DNA from: Verrucomicrobia subdivision 3 bacterium UBA693 | GTDB taxonomy: Bacteria; Verrucomicrobiota; Verrucomicrobiia; Limisphaerales; UBA8199 | DNA length: 64,000 nucleotides | Assembly: GCA_002298785.1 (NCBI GenBank) | Contig: DBMR01000028.1 | Span: forward strand, 3,938-67,937 | Reading direction: 5' to 3' | Shown: positions 44,801 through 52,085 of the stretch, piece after piece | Layout of the letters: each line of letters starts with the position of its first letter | Position numbering within the stretch: position 1 is the first letter of the stretch | Notes under the pieces: model-generated | Told to the model about the DNA's origin: nothing | Seen by the model: the letters and a program-made list of their open reading frames with translations, nothing else | Databases searched by the model: none | Position numbers and translations under genes: made by a program

Positions 44801-45342
44801 GTACTCCCAATCCTTTGATGTTGGGTGGAAATCTGACCTACTCGATCGTGGTAACGAACCTTGGACCGGCGACCGCCACGGCGGTCAGCATTACGGCCAA
44901 CCTGCCTGCGGATGCTGCTTTCGTGTCGGCAACACCGGCTGGTTACCTCCTTGCAGGGAATACGCTGACTTTCACGAACCTCGGCTCACTTGACGGTGGC
45001 TCTCGTGCCCTGGCAAGCGTGGTGGTCAAGCCGTTGGTCGCGGGCACCTTGACTGGCAGCGCGAGTTGCGTCTCGAGTATTCTGGACCCGCTCAAGGGCA
45101 ATAACTCGGCCTCGGTCAAGACCCTGGTAGAGACCGTGGTCATGAGCGTGGGCCGGTCCGGGAACAACCTGGTCATTTCGTGGACTGCGGACGCCTCGAA
45201 TTACGTTCTGGAGTTCACGACCAGTCTGGCTTCCGGAACCTGGGCGCCAGTGGCGACTCCGCCACAGAACGTGGGTGGAGTGATGACCGTCACTGTCCCG
45301 ATTGGACAGAACAACGAGTTTTTCCGGCTGCGCGCCCAGTAA
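35869..45342 (+). CDS. Giant secreted protein: two delta-60 propellers, Calx-beta array, P-domain, DUF11 repeats (3157 aa)
   Basis: Start at ATG 35869 (MLRNRISEF) with signal peptide ending ALWTLPAQAQ. A SVWW-type domain (PPNDNF ... SIWYKWTA) leads, then Calx-beta-like parts. Seven delta-60 repeats (37741-38850) of the type VQTDGKVLIGGNF are followed by Calx-beta domains (38865-40390), a second block of seven delta-60 repeats (40440-41500) and six tandem Calx-beta units (41515-43550). Then come an ESGPVNG-type beta domain plus P/Homo B-domain (43561-44388), two DUF11 repeats and the C-terminal module (VLEFTTSLASGTWAPVA ... EFFRLRAQ). Calx-beta domains usually bind Ca2+ and are common in adhesins, so a surface adhesin is the best guess. 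No membrane anchor was seen besides the C-terminal module. Confidence 0.87.
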   Translation: MLRNRISEFVGGRGGVAPLVVAAFLALWTLPAQAQVTNTPPPNDNFTNAQVLVGETGVVPGDNTGATLQVGETNVLAGVPVGASIWYKWTATNDGTYTFDTSASLIDTVMGVFTGTNVAALTTLAANDDFGGTFQSSVSFVATNGGTYYIGVYGWDFALFGGELQMGKIFLHWAAGSPLTAAVKAGDFHFTRTVFPISEYDSFAPTAAYMDAMVGRATVTRSGGSAGRVYVGYSITNSYYTNQLSYDIFGTNITYASGNIEKYTNYLVGARIQTYSFNQYVYFDPITNGYFTNVIGGQTNGGEYLVLPTLVNSNFTYSVTNGTAVDNYEVFYYAANVKEVVPSAFARDPLKPGGIWDYIAVSNVLAFDDFQMSADIFPTITPRRMQFGPNMKPMVNPLLLVTLTEVALDPLESSDIARPTISQNTSFVNIMNARVLPNMGVPGTNVFNFERSTMQCKEDVRGVGVARIHVYRTTADPNPSGSSVPYRIDYLYPYDNDHNLFDISRFEFALQAGSEYATPDKPSRKYGPNADFTSVSGTLDFGATEFDKWIDIPINDDTRVEFNEDLLVQLYFPDPPPTDKWLGNVRTCVLTILFDDQPAGALDRDHNKDSNSDTSPPYNAYPGANSTVYSVAVQTDGSTLLAGDFTSFNTVPRNRIARMKLDGQIDLSFNPGDGADQFISTMQYDTQGRILIGGAFSSYNRTTRNGVARLQNSGSLDLSFAPGLGANNTVWALAQAGDGTIYIAGDFTMVNGTNRNHLARLLADGSLDSTFNPGLGTDGSIYALAVQGDGRVVIGGQFSQYGSAARSCLARVNGDGTLDDSFNPRSAAGGPYPAVYSLALQGSKILVGGIFDSMYGIARANLARMNQDGSLDLGFDPGSGTDGGVYSILLQTDGKVLIGGNFTVYNETRRVGIARLYTDGLLDTTFMDTAYNQFAGIPTSYWNPMVEPKNFVYSMSLQGDGKVIIGGSFERVGGGIARDDIHPRRNVARLIGGETPGPGNIELANTDYSADIPPVTSPVNPVFIRMNRLNGNLGPATVSIAPSPLDPGPGAAMTDVDYAFDAGTYGDPTWTVTYPYPTWQLSDGTWGQNNGFSDTVDPTYVQAITANDVYVSVLASTNRGNRQLGFELSSPRSSFQLGGEEIPLGVALGRQHAMLTMVDGSRTPGVITFASTNYIVNEGTNAYITVIRTNGTDNRITVQYGTANLGATNGVNYIGITNTLVFNAGVTSQTFTITTKSRPQVEKNQTVLLKLFNPSAGVTLGASNAVLTIVDKDVTGGYVEFTSATYSTNETAPAAVVAVTRLGSSAGSLSVQFTTVNSNALAGVNYAAVSTNLTWANGDVGPKYIPIPVTRDGLYEDPNFLTVGLLLSNPKLNGNLSPVSFGLKTNALLTIVNADFRGQLAFGVPTYTVNENGGPAIVTVNRTGGSAEAISVHFAATAGTAFPGIDFMPTNGTLFFAPGELSKSFAVGIIDNLVVDPPGRFATLTLSAPSTTNLISNPTSIIEIVDDESYNQPPGGFDDTTDPALGANGNVLALALQPDGRILLAGEFNRVNDTVRNRIARLEADGSLDSKFGGFSATSGANDTVQTITVQSDGRILIGGVFTVVNGVPRNYLSRLNYDGSTDSTFNPGAGPENAVLASGEVMLGGQRKLLVGGSFLTYNGTPRNYLVRLNDDGSVDAGFNSALAPNGAVHTILVMTDGSAIIGGDFTTINGVLRNRLARITPDGNLDTTFDTGAGADGSVRALALQADGRILVGGAFANLNNVPANRIGRLLGNGAVDTTFNTGVGANDIVATIAVQNDTRILLGGEFTACNGVTRHRLTRLNSDGSVDTTINFGAGADSFIASMLLQPDGRIVIGGGFTSWDSHTANHIARVNGGSVTGSGSLEFTETQYVVDENSTNAFVTVRRRGGTSGTADNPNVSVLLSTTDGTAVAGSNYLSVVTNIVFPPGEVLRTVAIPVIRDYAITPDLTVQLTLSNPSPNVPGGPQLGNIGTSTLVLLNDDSAVSFSSADYMRNENALEGSATINIYRTGSSRGVATVDFLTTTNGTAIAGTNYLPVAEQVRFADGQTNAFVYVPLIYDPSAKGNVTVAMELTNSFNALLFSPSSATLTIVDVDRMPGQFMFAQTNFLVSEAGGYAQVQVIRTNGRSGTVSVNFSTGGGTATPNVKYGSTNGVLVFSDGEISKVIGVPILQNTTVENNQFFYVNLSNPTGGSTILDPVSVPVTILDDDVGVAFSSPIYIAPEKSGSATLTVTRVGTNGVTTVTYATTNATALAGTNYIATTGVLSFTNGESIKTFTIGLFRDPRVTGDLSFNVNLLNPSAPAQVFNPSTATVVILDADPGVAFTNSVFGVNKSGTNVLISVYRTNANTGDITVRYNTFDQTAIKGIDYGDTSGELTFSNGVALQTFSVPIINNRLVQSDVTFGLRLFNPSSGTQILDPGFATVYITNDLSGVAFSAPSYSVKENGVNATITVLRTGATNNTVSVDYKTTDGSALAGIGYQLTAGSLVFTNGETVKSFSVPIIDNTLLEGDKYFLLNLFNPGGNVVVTDPSAAVVNILENDGSLVVPAGAALLSESGPVNGVIDTNETVTLLFGLRNASGTNTVNLTATLLVTNGVSSPSGSQTYGALAVHGTSVSRPFTFTANGTNGQAISAVFRLVDGLATNYVSFPFALGRVVNSYSNGTAIVINDKTNATPYPAFINVSGLAGLVTKATVTITNLNHTAPGDISMLLVSPTGQKTYLMSKAGANNMVRNATLTFDDDSAFNVSKTQILSGVYKPTSYAVATPPFTVPAPPGPYATNLAVFNGYNPNGNWSLYVIDDSQLDTGVISNGWSLNLTTGGPVPPAADLGLTLSASTNIVVATSNLTYTLTVTNYGPSLASNVVVSDTLPLGGVYLSGSATAGSATTNAAGALVWTVGNLAKDTGAKFTFGVQVNLAGSVTNSAVVASDTRDPNPDDDYVEAVAAVVTPAADLALGLSGTPNPLMLGGNLTYSIVVTNLGPATATAVSITANLPADAAFVSATPAGYLLAGNTLTFTNLGSLDGGSRALASVVVKPLVAGTLTGSASCVSSILDPLKGNNSASVKTLVETVVMSVGRSGNNLVISWTADASNYVLEFTTSLASGTWAPVATPPQNVGGVMTVTVPIGQNNEFFRLRAQ
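37741..38850 (+). repeat. Seven delta-60 (DUF5122) repeats, block 1
   Basis: Seven repeats of about 50 residues, each with VxxLAxQxDGxxLIGGxFxxxN, R(N)xIARL and DGSLDxxFNPGxG. Seven is the count for a closed seven-bladed propeller. Confidence 0.85.
40440..41500 (+). repeat. Seven delta-60 (DUF5122) repeats, block 2
   Basis: A second array of seven repeats of the same pattern in the same protein (starting VLALALQPDGRILLAGEF and ending LLQPDGRIVIGGGF). It is flanked by Calx-beta domains on both sides. Confidence 0.85.
41515..43550 (+). repeat. Six tandem Calx-beta units
   Basis: Six coding units of about 330-350 bases. Each begins (V)xFxxxxYxVxEN, has AxxTVxRTG, GTAxAGxNYxxTxGxLxFxxGE and ends with a STxTxxIxDDD-like loop (AVVNILEND, ATVVILDAD). 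Several units are close enough in sequence to suggest recent duplication. Confidence 0.8.
43561..44388 (+). repeat. ESGPVNG beta-domain + P-domain cassette, copy A
   Basis: Encodes LLSESGPVNGVIDTNETVTL, QTYGALAVHG, then a P-domain (VINDKTNATPYPAFINVSGL ... PNGNWSLYVIDDSQLDTGVI). Its relatives are at 49024-49860 and 50620-51462 in the next gene. Confidence 0.8.
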
Positions 45343-45384
45343 GCCGCGTTGTGCGACTAGATCTGATTACAAAGAACATCGGTT

Positions 45385-48300
45385 ATGAAGCCTCTTACTC
45401 AAAGCATCTCGAGCGGCCGCGGTTGGACTGCTCGCGGCCTGAAATTCGGCGTGGCGCTGCTGGCGCTCACCTGGGCCTGCGTCGCGCCGGTGTCGGCCGC
45501 GCCGTTTGACAAGCAGTTCGTCTACACCCAGCCGGATGGCACCCGCTTGCAGTTGCACGGCAAGGGCGACGAGTTTGCCGCGGTGTTCGAGACCCTCGAC
45601 GGTTACACCGTCACTTTCGACCAGGCCCTGAAGGCTTACTGCTATGCGACGCAGGGTGCGGATGGCCAACTGGCTTCGACCGGTGTGCAAGTGCAGCTCG
45701 GTAATCCGGCCACGCTGGGTTTAGCCCGCAACGTGCGTATGAGCGCGGAAGCCCGCAAGGCCCTCGTGGTCGCTCGTTATCAGCAGTGGGAACAGCAGAT
45801 GCAAATCCAAGAGCGCTGGTCCGCGCTCAAGGCCAGCAGCCGCGCCTACAATGAAGCGCTGTCCCGTGGCGAACAATACTCTCCGCCTCCCTTTACCACC
45901 GTAGGTTCGAAGGTGGGTCTGACCATCCTGGTTGATTTCAGCGATGATCCCGCCACCGTCCCGCAGGCGGATATCGTGAGCTACCTTAACGCGGACGGAT
46001 ACACGGGCTATGGCAACAACGGTTCGGTTAAGAGCTATTTCCAGGACGTGTCCGGCGGACGGCTGATCTACACCAACGTGGTCACGATTTACATCACGGC
46101 GCCACAGCCCAAAACCGTGTATAACAACCTCAGTCTCGACGCGGGCACGGCCGGGAACATGCTGCTCAAGGACGTGTTGGACACGATGAAAGCTCTGCCT
46201 AACTACGCGAGCACCATCCTGCCGACCTTCGCTCCGCTCACGGTGGATAACAACAACTACGTAGTCGCGTGCAACGTTTTTTTTGCGGGAGCCAATAGCG
46301 GGGTGTGGTCGATGGGGCTTTGGCCGCACTCCGGCGCCTTGTGGCAAGCGGGACCACAGGAGCTCTCCGCCGGTGGTAAACAGGTTTATCGCTACCAGAT
46401 TACGGACATCGGCAACCAACTGGCGATTGGTACGTTTTGCCATGAAAACGGGCATATGCTGTGCGGTTACCCTGACCTGTACGATTATCAGGGTGATTCC
46501 ATTGGCGGGGCGGGAGCCTTTTGTTTGATGAATAGTGGTGGCTACGACTTCAACCCGGTCCAAATTTGCGCTTATCTTAAGCGTGCCTCCGGCTGGGCCA
46601 ACACGACCGACCTGACGGCGGCCTCTTCTTTAACCGGGGTGCTGACGTCCCGGCGTGGGACAAACTTCAATGCTTTTTATCGCTTTGAAAAACCCGGCAC
46701 CCCCACCGAGTATTACCTGCTGGAAAATCGGCAGCAGACGGGGCGCGATGCCTTGATCCCCGCGAGTGGTATTGCAGTGTGGCACATCGACGAACTCGGG
46801 GACCGGGACAACCAGAGCCTGGCCTACAATAGTTCGCACGCCAATTACGAATGCACGCTGATGCAGGCGGACAACCAGTGGCATTTTGAGCGCAACATTA
46901 ACGCCGGCAATGCTACCGACCTTTACTACCAGGACAACAACTCCACCGGTTATCAAAACGAATTCAGTGACAGTTCAGCGCCCAGCGCGCGCTGGTGGGA
47001 CGGGGCCAACTCCGGGATTTTCCTGGGCGATTTCAGCCCCAGCGCCTCAACGATGACGTTGCGCATCGGCTACGGCCTCTCGCTAAAGGTGTCTTCGACC
47101 TTCTTTCTGGACGGCAACGGGAATCACCTGATCGATTTTAACGAGTGTACCGACCTGTATGTGGTATTGACCAACACCAGCTTGATCGGGGTCACAAACC
47201 TTACCGCGACCCTGACCACAACCACCCCCGGAGTCCTCATAGCTCAACGTAACTCAATTTACCCGAATGTCCCCGGCGGCAGCTTGGTCACCAACCTGAC
47301 CGCGTTCAAGGTCAGCACGGCCCCGACGTTTAACTGTGGTCAGCCGATCGATTTCCAAATCACTCTGAAGTCTGAAATCGCCACCGCCACCAATCGATTC
47401 AGCCTGCCCACCGGCACCCCAGGGCTGCCCGTGCGCTTTGACAGCGTGGGTGGGGCTATACCCATCCCGGATAATGGCCAAACCAATTCCTCGATCATCG
47501 TCACCAACATCGCGTTTGCCGTGAACAAGGTAACCGTGGCGGTGTATATCACGCACACCTACGATGCCGATTTGCTGCTGCAATTGATTTCCCCGGATGG
47601 CGTGACCAATACCCTTTCACGCTTCCGTGGCGCGGGGGGTCAGAATTACGGGTTGGCCTGCTCGCCGGACTCACGCCGCACGGTGTTCGATGATAGCGCT
47701 CCCGCTACCATCGGCAGCGGAGTGGCGCCCTTCCTGGGCCTTTATAAACCCGAACAGCCGCTGGCGGTCTTTAATGGAAAATCCGGCACGAACGTCAATG
47801 GCACTTGGAAACTGCGCGTTGTGGACGCCGCTACTTTCGATACCGGCTCGATTCAATGCTGGTCGCTTTATGTAACGCCGACGGTTTGTACGGACGGCTT
47901 GGGCGAGTGCCCCGGCTCGGATCTTGCCGTGGGAATCAAAGCTGCCCCAGAGCCGGTGATGGTGGGTGGCTCTCTTACTTACACCCTCTCGGTCACCAAC
48001 CTCGGACCGAGTTCCGCCAAGAATGTTACCGTCAGCCAACTGCTGCCCGGTAGCGTGCTGTATCAGGCTTCGAGCTCTTCGCAGGGTGCGGTTTCCGTGG
48101 CGGGAAATGTGGTGACCTGCAACCTCGGCCCCGTGGCCGCAGGCGGACGGGCGACGGTTAATGTGACGGTGCTGCCGACCAGCGCGGGTTTGATCACCTC
48201 CTCGGCGACCGTTTCCTCCGAGCAACCTGACTTTGACCTGTCCAACAACACTGCGGTGTTCGTGTCGAACGTGAACCCCCCGACCTCCGATCTTAGCGTC

Positions 48301-51300
48301 GGTGTGGCGGCCTCGCCCATATCAACGGTGCTCGGCGGCCCGGTGGTTTACACCGTATCCGTGACCAACAAAGGTCCCAGCAGCGCCTCTGGCGTCACGG
48401 TGACGAATACCTTCTTCCCGAGCGTAGCCATTACCGCAGTGGGCGTTTCTCAGGGCGTTTCCTTCCTGGGCAGTAACACGGTGGTCTGCACCTTTGGCGG
48501 GTTGGCGGTTGGGGCGCGAGCCACCGCAAACATCACGGTGCTGCCGCTGGCTGAAGGAACCATTGCGCTTACGTCGCAAGTTACGGCCAACCAGTACGAT
48601 CCTGTCGGGGCCAACAACGTGGCTTCGATTTTGACCGCGGTCGGTCCTTCGTCCGACCTGGCCGTGCGCGTCACTGCCAGCCAAAACCCGATCGTGACCA
48701 AGAGCAACGTGACTCTCACGGTGACGGTTACCAATGGCGGTCCCAGCCAAAGCACGGCGGTAATGGTGAACACCGCTCTGCCGGCCAGCTTCAAACTGCT
48801 ATCGGTGACGAACTCACAGGGCGTGGCGACTCCGCAAACCAATTCCGTGCTCGCCAATCTCGGCAATATCCCGAGTGGCGGCAGTGCTCAAATCTTGATT
48901 ACGGTCCAGGCGATGGCCGACGGCACGAACGCCGTGGTGGCCTCCGTCGCAGGCACGCAGCCTGATCCCAATTCCGCCAACAACTCCGCCTCGCTCACGA
49001 TGGTAGTCGCCCCGCCGTTTATCAATATCCTGGCGGCTGGCGCTGCCTTGACCGCCGAGAGTATCTCGCCGCCAAACGGGGCGATCGATAACGGGGAAAC
49101 GGTGACCGCCGTTCTGCGGCTGCGCAACGGAGGTAACGTCGCTGCCACGAACATCACGGCCACCTTGCTTGCGGCCAACGGCGTGAATCCCTCACCGGTT
49201 GGTAATCCGCAGACGTATCCTACCCTTGGCGCTGGTGGTTTTTCTGAAGGGCGTCCGTTTATCTTTACCGCTACGGGCACCACTTCCGTGGTTGCCGTGT
49301 TGCAGATTCAGCAGGGGGCGACGGTCCTCACCAACCTGAGCTTCTCCTTCACGCTTCCGGCGGTTCGGACTTACGCCAACAGCCAGAAAGTAACGATTAA
49401 CGACAACACCAGTGCGACGCCGTACCCGTCCACGATCAATGTGTCGGGTTTGACCGGGGTGATTGGAAAAGTCACCGTGACGCTGACGGGTGTCACCCAC
49501 ACCTATCCGCAGGATATCGATGTGCTCCTGGTGGGACCGCTGGGCCAGAAGGTGATCCTGATGTCTGGAGCCGGCCAGGGTGGATTGATTGGGGCGAATC
49601 TGACCTTTGACGACACTGCCGCAATGGCGTTACCGCCTGCGGGTTCCTCGATCGTATCCGGCACCTGGCGCCCGGGGAACTATCTGCCGGCGGGTAATCT
49701 GCCGCTCCCTGCGCCGGTGAAGCCTTATGGCTCGGCCCTGGGGGTGTTCAATAACGCGGATCCCAACGGGAATTGGCAGTTGTTTGTCGATGATCACTCA
49801 GCGGGCGATCTGGGCGAAATTACCAGCGGTTGGAGCCTGGCGTTCACCATCCTGACCCCGGTCAATCAGGTGGCTGACCTGGCGATCAACGGCTCGGCAA
49901 GTCCCGCGTTTGCCGTGGCGGGAAATCAGCTCAATTACACGTTTACCATTACGAATGGTGGACCGAACGCCGCGAGTGAAGTGGCCTTCACCAACATCCT
50001 GCCAGCCAGTGTAAGCCTGGTCTCCAACCTGACCTCCCAGGGTTCGATTACTGTCAATGGCAAAACCCTGATCGGCAATCTAGGGGCTTTGAACGTGGGC
50101 GCAGCGGCGACGGTGACAATTGCGGTCACGCCGTCGGCCAGCGCGGCCGGCCTGCTCACGAACGTGGCCACAGTCGGTTCCGTGGAGAATGATCTGAACC
50201 AATTAAACAACCGGGCGGCGGCGATCAGCACGGTGACGCTGCCCTCGGCGGACGTGGCAGTCGGTCAAACAGTCAGCGCCAATCCGGTAATTCTCACCAG
50301 CAACCTGACGTTCACGATTACCGTGACGAACAACGGACCTGATTCCGCGCTGGAAACGGCGTTGACCGATGTGTTGCCGACCAACGTGACCTTCGTTACC
50401 GCCACGGCCAGTCCGAACACGAGCTGGACCATTGCAGCGGGCACCATTAACTGGACGATCGGCGCGCTGGGCGCGGGTAATGTCGCCACGCTCACGGTTC
50501 AGGCTGCCGCAGCGGCGGCCGGTGTGGTAACCAATGTCGCGGTCGCGACGACCGGCTCCGGTGATCCGCAAACCCAGAACAATTCCGCAGCGGTCGTGCT
50601 GACGGTGGCGAATCCTGCCCCTGTGCTGGTGACTGCGGGCGCGCTATTGGTGACCGAGAGCGGACCGGTCAACGGTACGGTGGATCCTGGTGAGACTGTG
50701 ACCGTGACTCTGGCGCTGAAGAATGTGGGCTCGGCGGACAGTTCCGCGAATTTGACCGCGCAGTTGCTGGCCAGCGGTGGCGTTACCGCTCCCAGCGGGC
50801 CGCAGACCTATGGGCAGATGGCCGTAGGAGGAGCGGCAGTGACCCGGTCGTTTACCTTTACGGCTGATCCGAATGCCAGCACTGCGGTAGTGGCTACGCT
50901 AGCCTTGACCGATGGCACCACCGACCTGGGAACGGTTTCCTACACCTTCCTCCTGCCGGTAACACAGACGTTCTCCAATCCGAACACGGCGATTATCCCG
51001 AATTACGGCATTGCCTCGATTTATCCGATGATCACGACCGTCAGTGGTCTGACCGGCCTGGTGGATAAAGTCCGGGTCAAACTGAACGGGGTAAGTCACA
51101 GCTTCCCGAACGACATTAACGTCCTGTTGGCCGGTCCGCAGGGCAACACGGTGTTGCTGATGTCGCACACGGGTGGCGGGCATCCGATCACCAATCTTGA
51201 TCTTGCGTTCGACAGCGCCGCTACGGCATATCTGCCGAAGACTGCGGCTTTGTCGTCCGGCGTCTATCTCCCGACGCGTTATGACACCGCAGTGGCGTTT

Positions 51301-52062
51301 CTGCCGCCCGCTCCGGCCGGTCCTTATGGGCTGGGATTGGATTCTCTGAATGGTACCGATCCGAACGGCCAATGGGCGTTGTATGTCATGGATGATTCGA
51401 ACGGTGACTCCGGGAGCATCGCTGGTGGTTACACCCTCGAGATCTCCGTGGTGGAACCGGTGAATCCCGTGGCCGACCTGGGCCTGAGCCTGGTCAGCAC
51501 TCCGGACACCGTGTTTGTGGGTAGCCTGGTTACGAATTACCTGACCGTGAGCAATCAGGGTCCGGACAATGCGTTGAACGTCATGGTGACGAACCTGCTC
51601 GCCGCAGGGGTTAACTTCATCTCCGGCTCGGCCACACAGGGCACGGTTGCCGGAACGAATGAATCCGCGGTCGTGGCGCAATTGGGCACCATTGCCGCCG
51701 GTTCGTCCGCCACCGTGACGATCGTCAGTTCGCCTTACCTCGGCGGCACGGTGGTCAACCGGGCAACAGTCTCCTCATCGAGCCTCGATCTGCAGCCGGC
51801 AAACAATGCGGCGCAAACGACCGTCTCCGTCTATGGCGTGATTCCGTCGACGCTGACCGGCTCGATTGGCAACGGTCAATTCAACCTCGAGGTCACCGGA
51901 CAACCAGGGCTTACTTATGAGATCCAGGTATCCTCGAGCCTCTCGACGTGGACGGCGATCAGCACGAACGTCGCGCCGCCGTCCGGAGTGATCAAGGTCT
52001 CCGATCCATTGGTGACCGGCCCGGCAGCCCGGTTCTACCGGTCGGTTCGAGTGAGCCCGTAA
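45385..52062 (+). CDS. Giant secreted M6-type metalloprotease with P-domains and DUF11 repeats (2225 aa)
   Basis: Signal peptide about 1-39 (VALLALTWACVAPVSAA). An M6-type propeptide follows (FVYTQPDGTRLQLHGKGDEF ... LDGYTVTFDQ). The catalytic domain has TILVDFSDDPAT and the zinc motif CHENGHMLCGYPDLYD with His353, Glu354 and His357, as in immune-inhibitor-A-like M6 peptidases. It is followed by a P-domain (about 690-830), three DUF11 repeats (SDLAVGIKAAPEPVMVGGSL type), ESGP-type domain plus P-domain, two DUF11, a second such pair, one more DUF11, and the C-terminal module (IQVSSSLSTWTAIS ... ARFYRSVRVSP). It probably degrades extracellular protein; substrate unknown. Confidence 0.9.
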   Translation: MKPLTQSISSGRGWTARGLKFGVALLALTWACVAPVSAAPFDKQFVYTQPDGTRLQLHGKGDEFAAVFETLDGYTVTFDQALKAYCYATQGADGQLASTGVQVQLGNPATLGLARNVRMSAEARKALVVARYQQWEQQMQIQERWSALKASSRAYNEALSRGEQYSPPPFTTVGSKVGLTILVDFSDDPATVPQADIVSYLNADGYTGYGNNGSVKSYFQDVSGGRLIYTNVVTIYITAPQPKTVYNNLSLDAGTAGNMLLKDVLDTMKALPNYASTILPTFAPLTVDNNNYVVACNVFFAGANSGVWSMGLWPHSGALWQAGPQELSAGGKQVYRYQITDIGNQLAIGTFCHENGHMLCGYPDLYDYQGDSIGGAGAFCLMNSGGYDFNPVQICAYLKRASGWANTTDLTAASSLTGVLTSRRGTNFNAFYRFEKPGTPTEYYLLENRQQTGRDALIPASGIAVWHIDELGDRDNQSLAYNSSHANYECTLMQADNQWHFERNINAGNATDLYYQDNNSTGYQNEFSDSSAPSARWWDGANSGIFLGDFSPSASTMTLRIGYGLSLKVSSTFFLDGNGNHLIDFNECTDLYVVLTNTSLIGVTNLTATLTTTTPGVLIAQRNSIYPNVPGGSLVTNLTAFKVSTAPTFNCGQPIDFQITLKSEIATATNRFSLPTGTPGLPVRFDSVGGAIPIPDNGQTNSSIIVTNIAFAVNKVTVAVYITHTYDADLLLQLISPDGVTNTLSRFRGAGGQNYGLACSPDSRRTVFDDSAPATIGSGVAPFLGLYKPEQPLAVFNGKSGTNVNGTWKLRVVDAATFDTGSIQCWSLYVTPTVCTDGLGECPGSDLAVGIKAAPEPVMVGGSLTYTLSVTNLGPSSAKNVTVSQLLPGSVLYQASSSSQGAVSVAGNVVTCNLGPVAAGGRATVNVTVLPTSAGLITSSATVSSEQPDFDLSNNTAVFVSNVNPPTSDLSVGVAASPISTVLGGPVVYTVSVTNKGPSSASGVTVTNTFFPSVAITAVGVSQGVSFLGSNTVVCTFGGLAVGARATANITVLPLAEGTIALTSQVTANQYDPVGANNVASILTAVGPSSDLAVRVTASQNPIVTKSNVTLTVTVTNGGPSQSTAVMVNTALPASFKLLSVTNSQGVATPQTNSVLANLGNIPSGGSAQILITVQAMADGTNAVVASVAGTQPDPNSANNSASLTMVVAPPFINILAAGAALTAESISPPNGAIDNGETVTAVLRLRNGGNVAATNITATLLAANGVNPSPVGNPQTYPTLGAGGFSEGRPFIFTATGTTSVVAVLQIQQGATVLTNLSFSFTLPAVRTYANSQKVTINDNTSATPYPSTINVSGLTGVIGKVTVTLTGVTHTYPQDIDVLLVGPLGQKVILMSGAGQGGLIGANLTFDDTAAMALPPAGSSIVSGTWRPGNYLPAGNLPLPAPVKPYGSALGVFNNADPNGNWQLFVDDHSAGDLGEITSGWSLAFTILTPVNQVADLAINGSASPAFAVAGNQLNYTFTITNGGPNAASEVAFTNILPASVSLVSNLTSQGSITVNGKTLIGNLGALNVGAAATVTIAVTPSASAAGLLTNVATVGSVENDLNQLNNRAAAISTVTLPSADVAVGQTVSANPVILTSNLTFTITVTNNGPDSALETALTDVLPTNVTFVTATASPNTSWTIAAGTINWTIGALGAGNVATLTVQAAAAAAGVVTNVAVATTGSGDPQTQNNSAAVVLTVANPAPVLVTAGALLVTESGPVNGTVDPGETVTVTLALKNVGSADSSANLTAQLLASGGVTAPSGPQTYGQMAVGGAAVTRSFTFTADPNASTAVVATLALTDGTTDLGTVSYTFLLPVTQTFSNPNTAIIPNYGIASIYPMITTVSGLTGLVDKVRVKLNGVSHSFPNDINVLLAGPQGNTVLLMSHTGGGHPITNLDLAFDSAATAYLPKTAALSSGVYLPTRYDTAVAFLPPAPAGPYGLGLDSLNGTDPNGQWALYVMDDSNGDSGSIAGGYTLEISVVEPVNPVADLGLSLVSTPDTVFVGSLVTNYLTVSNQGPDNALNVMVTNLLAAGVNFISGSATQGTVAGTNESAVVAQLGTIAAGSSATVTIVSSPYLGGTVVNRATVSSSSLDLQPANNAAQTTVSVYGVIPSTLTGSIGNGQFNLEVTGQPGLTYEIQVSSSLSTWTAISTNVAPPSGVIKVSDPLVTGPAARFYRSVRVSP
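49024..49860 (+). repeat. ESGPVNG-type beta-domain + P-domain cassette, copy B
   Basis: Encodes ALTAESISPPNGAIDNGETV, QTYPTLGAGG and the P-domain TINDNTSATPYPSTINVSGL ... PNGNWQLFVDDHSAGDLGEI. Same order and spacing as copies A and C. Confidence 0.8.
50620..51462 (+). repeat. ESGPVNG beta-domain + P-domain cassette, copy C
   Basis: Encodes LLVTESGPVNGTVDPGETVT, PSGPQTYGQMAVGG and the P-domain TTVSGLTGLVDKVRVKLNGV ... PNGQWALYVMDDSNGDSGSI. The ESGPVNG part resembles copy A in the neighbouring gene more than copy B in its own gene. Confidence 0.8.
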
Positions 52063-52085
52063 GTCGGTGCTCGCGTGAGACCGGC

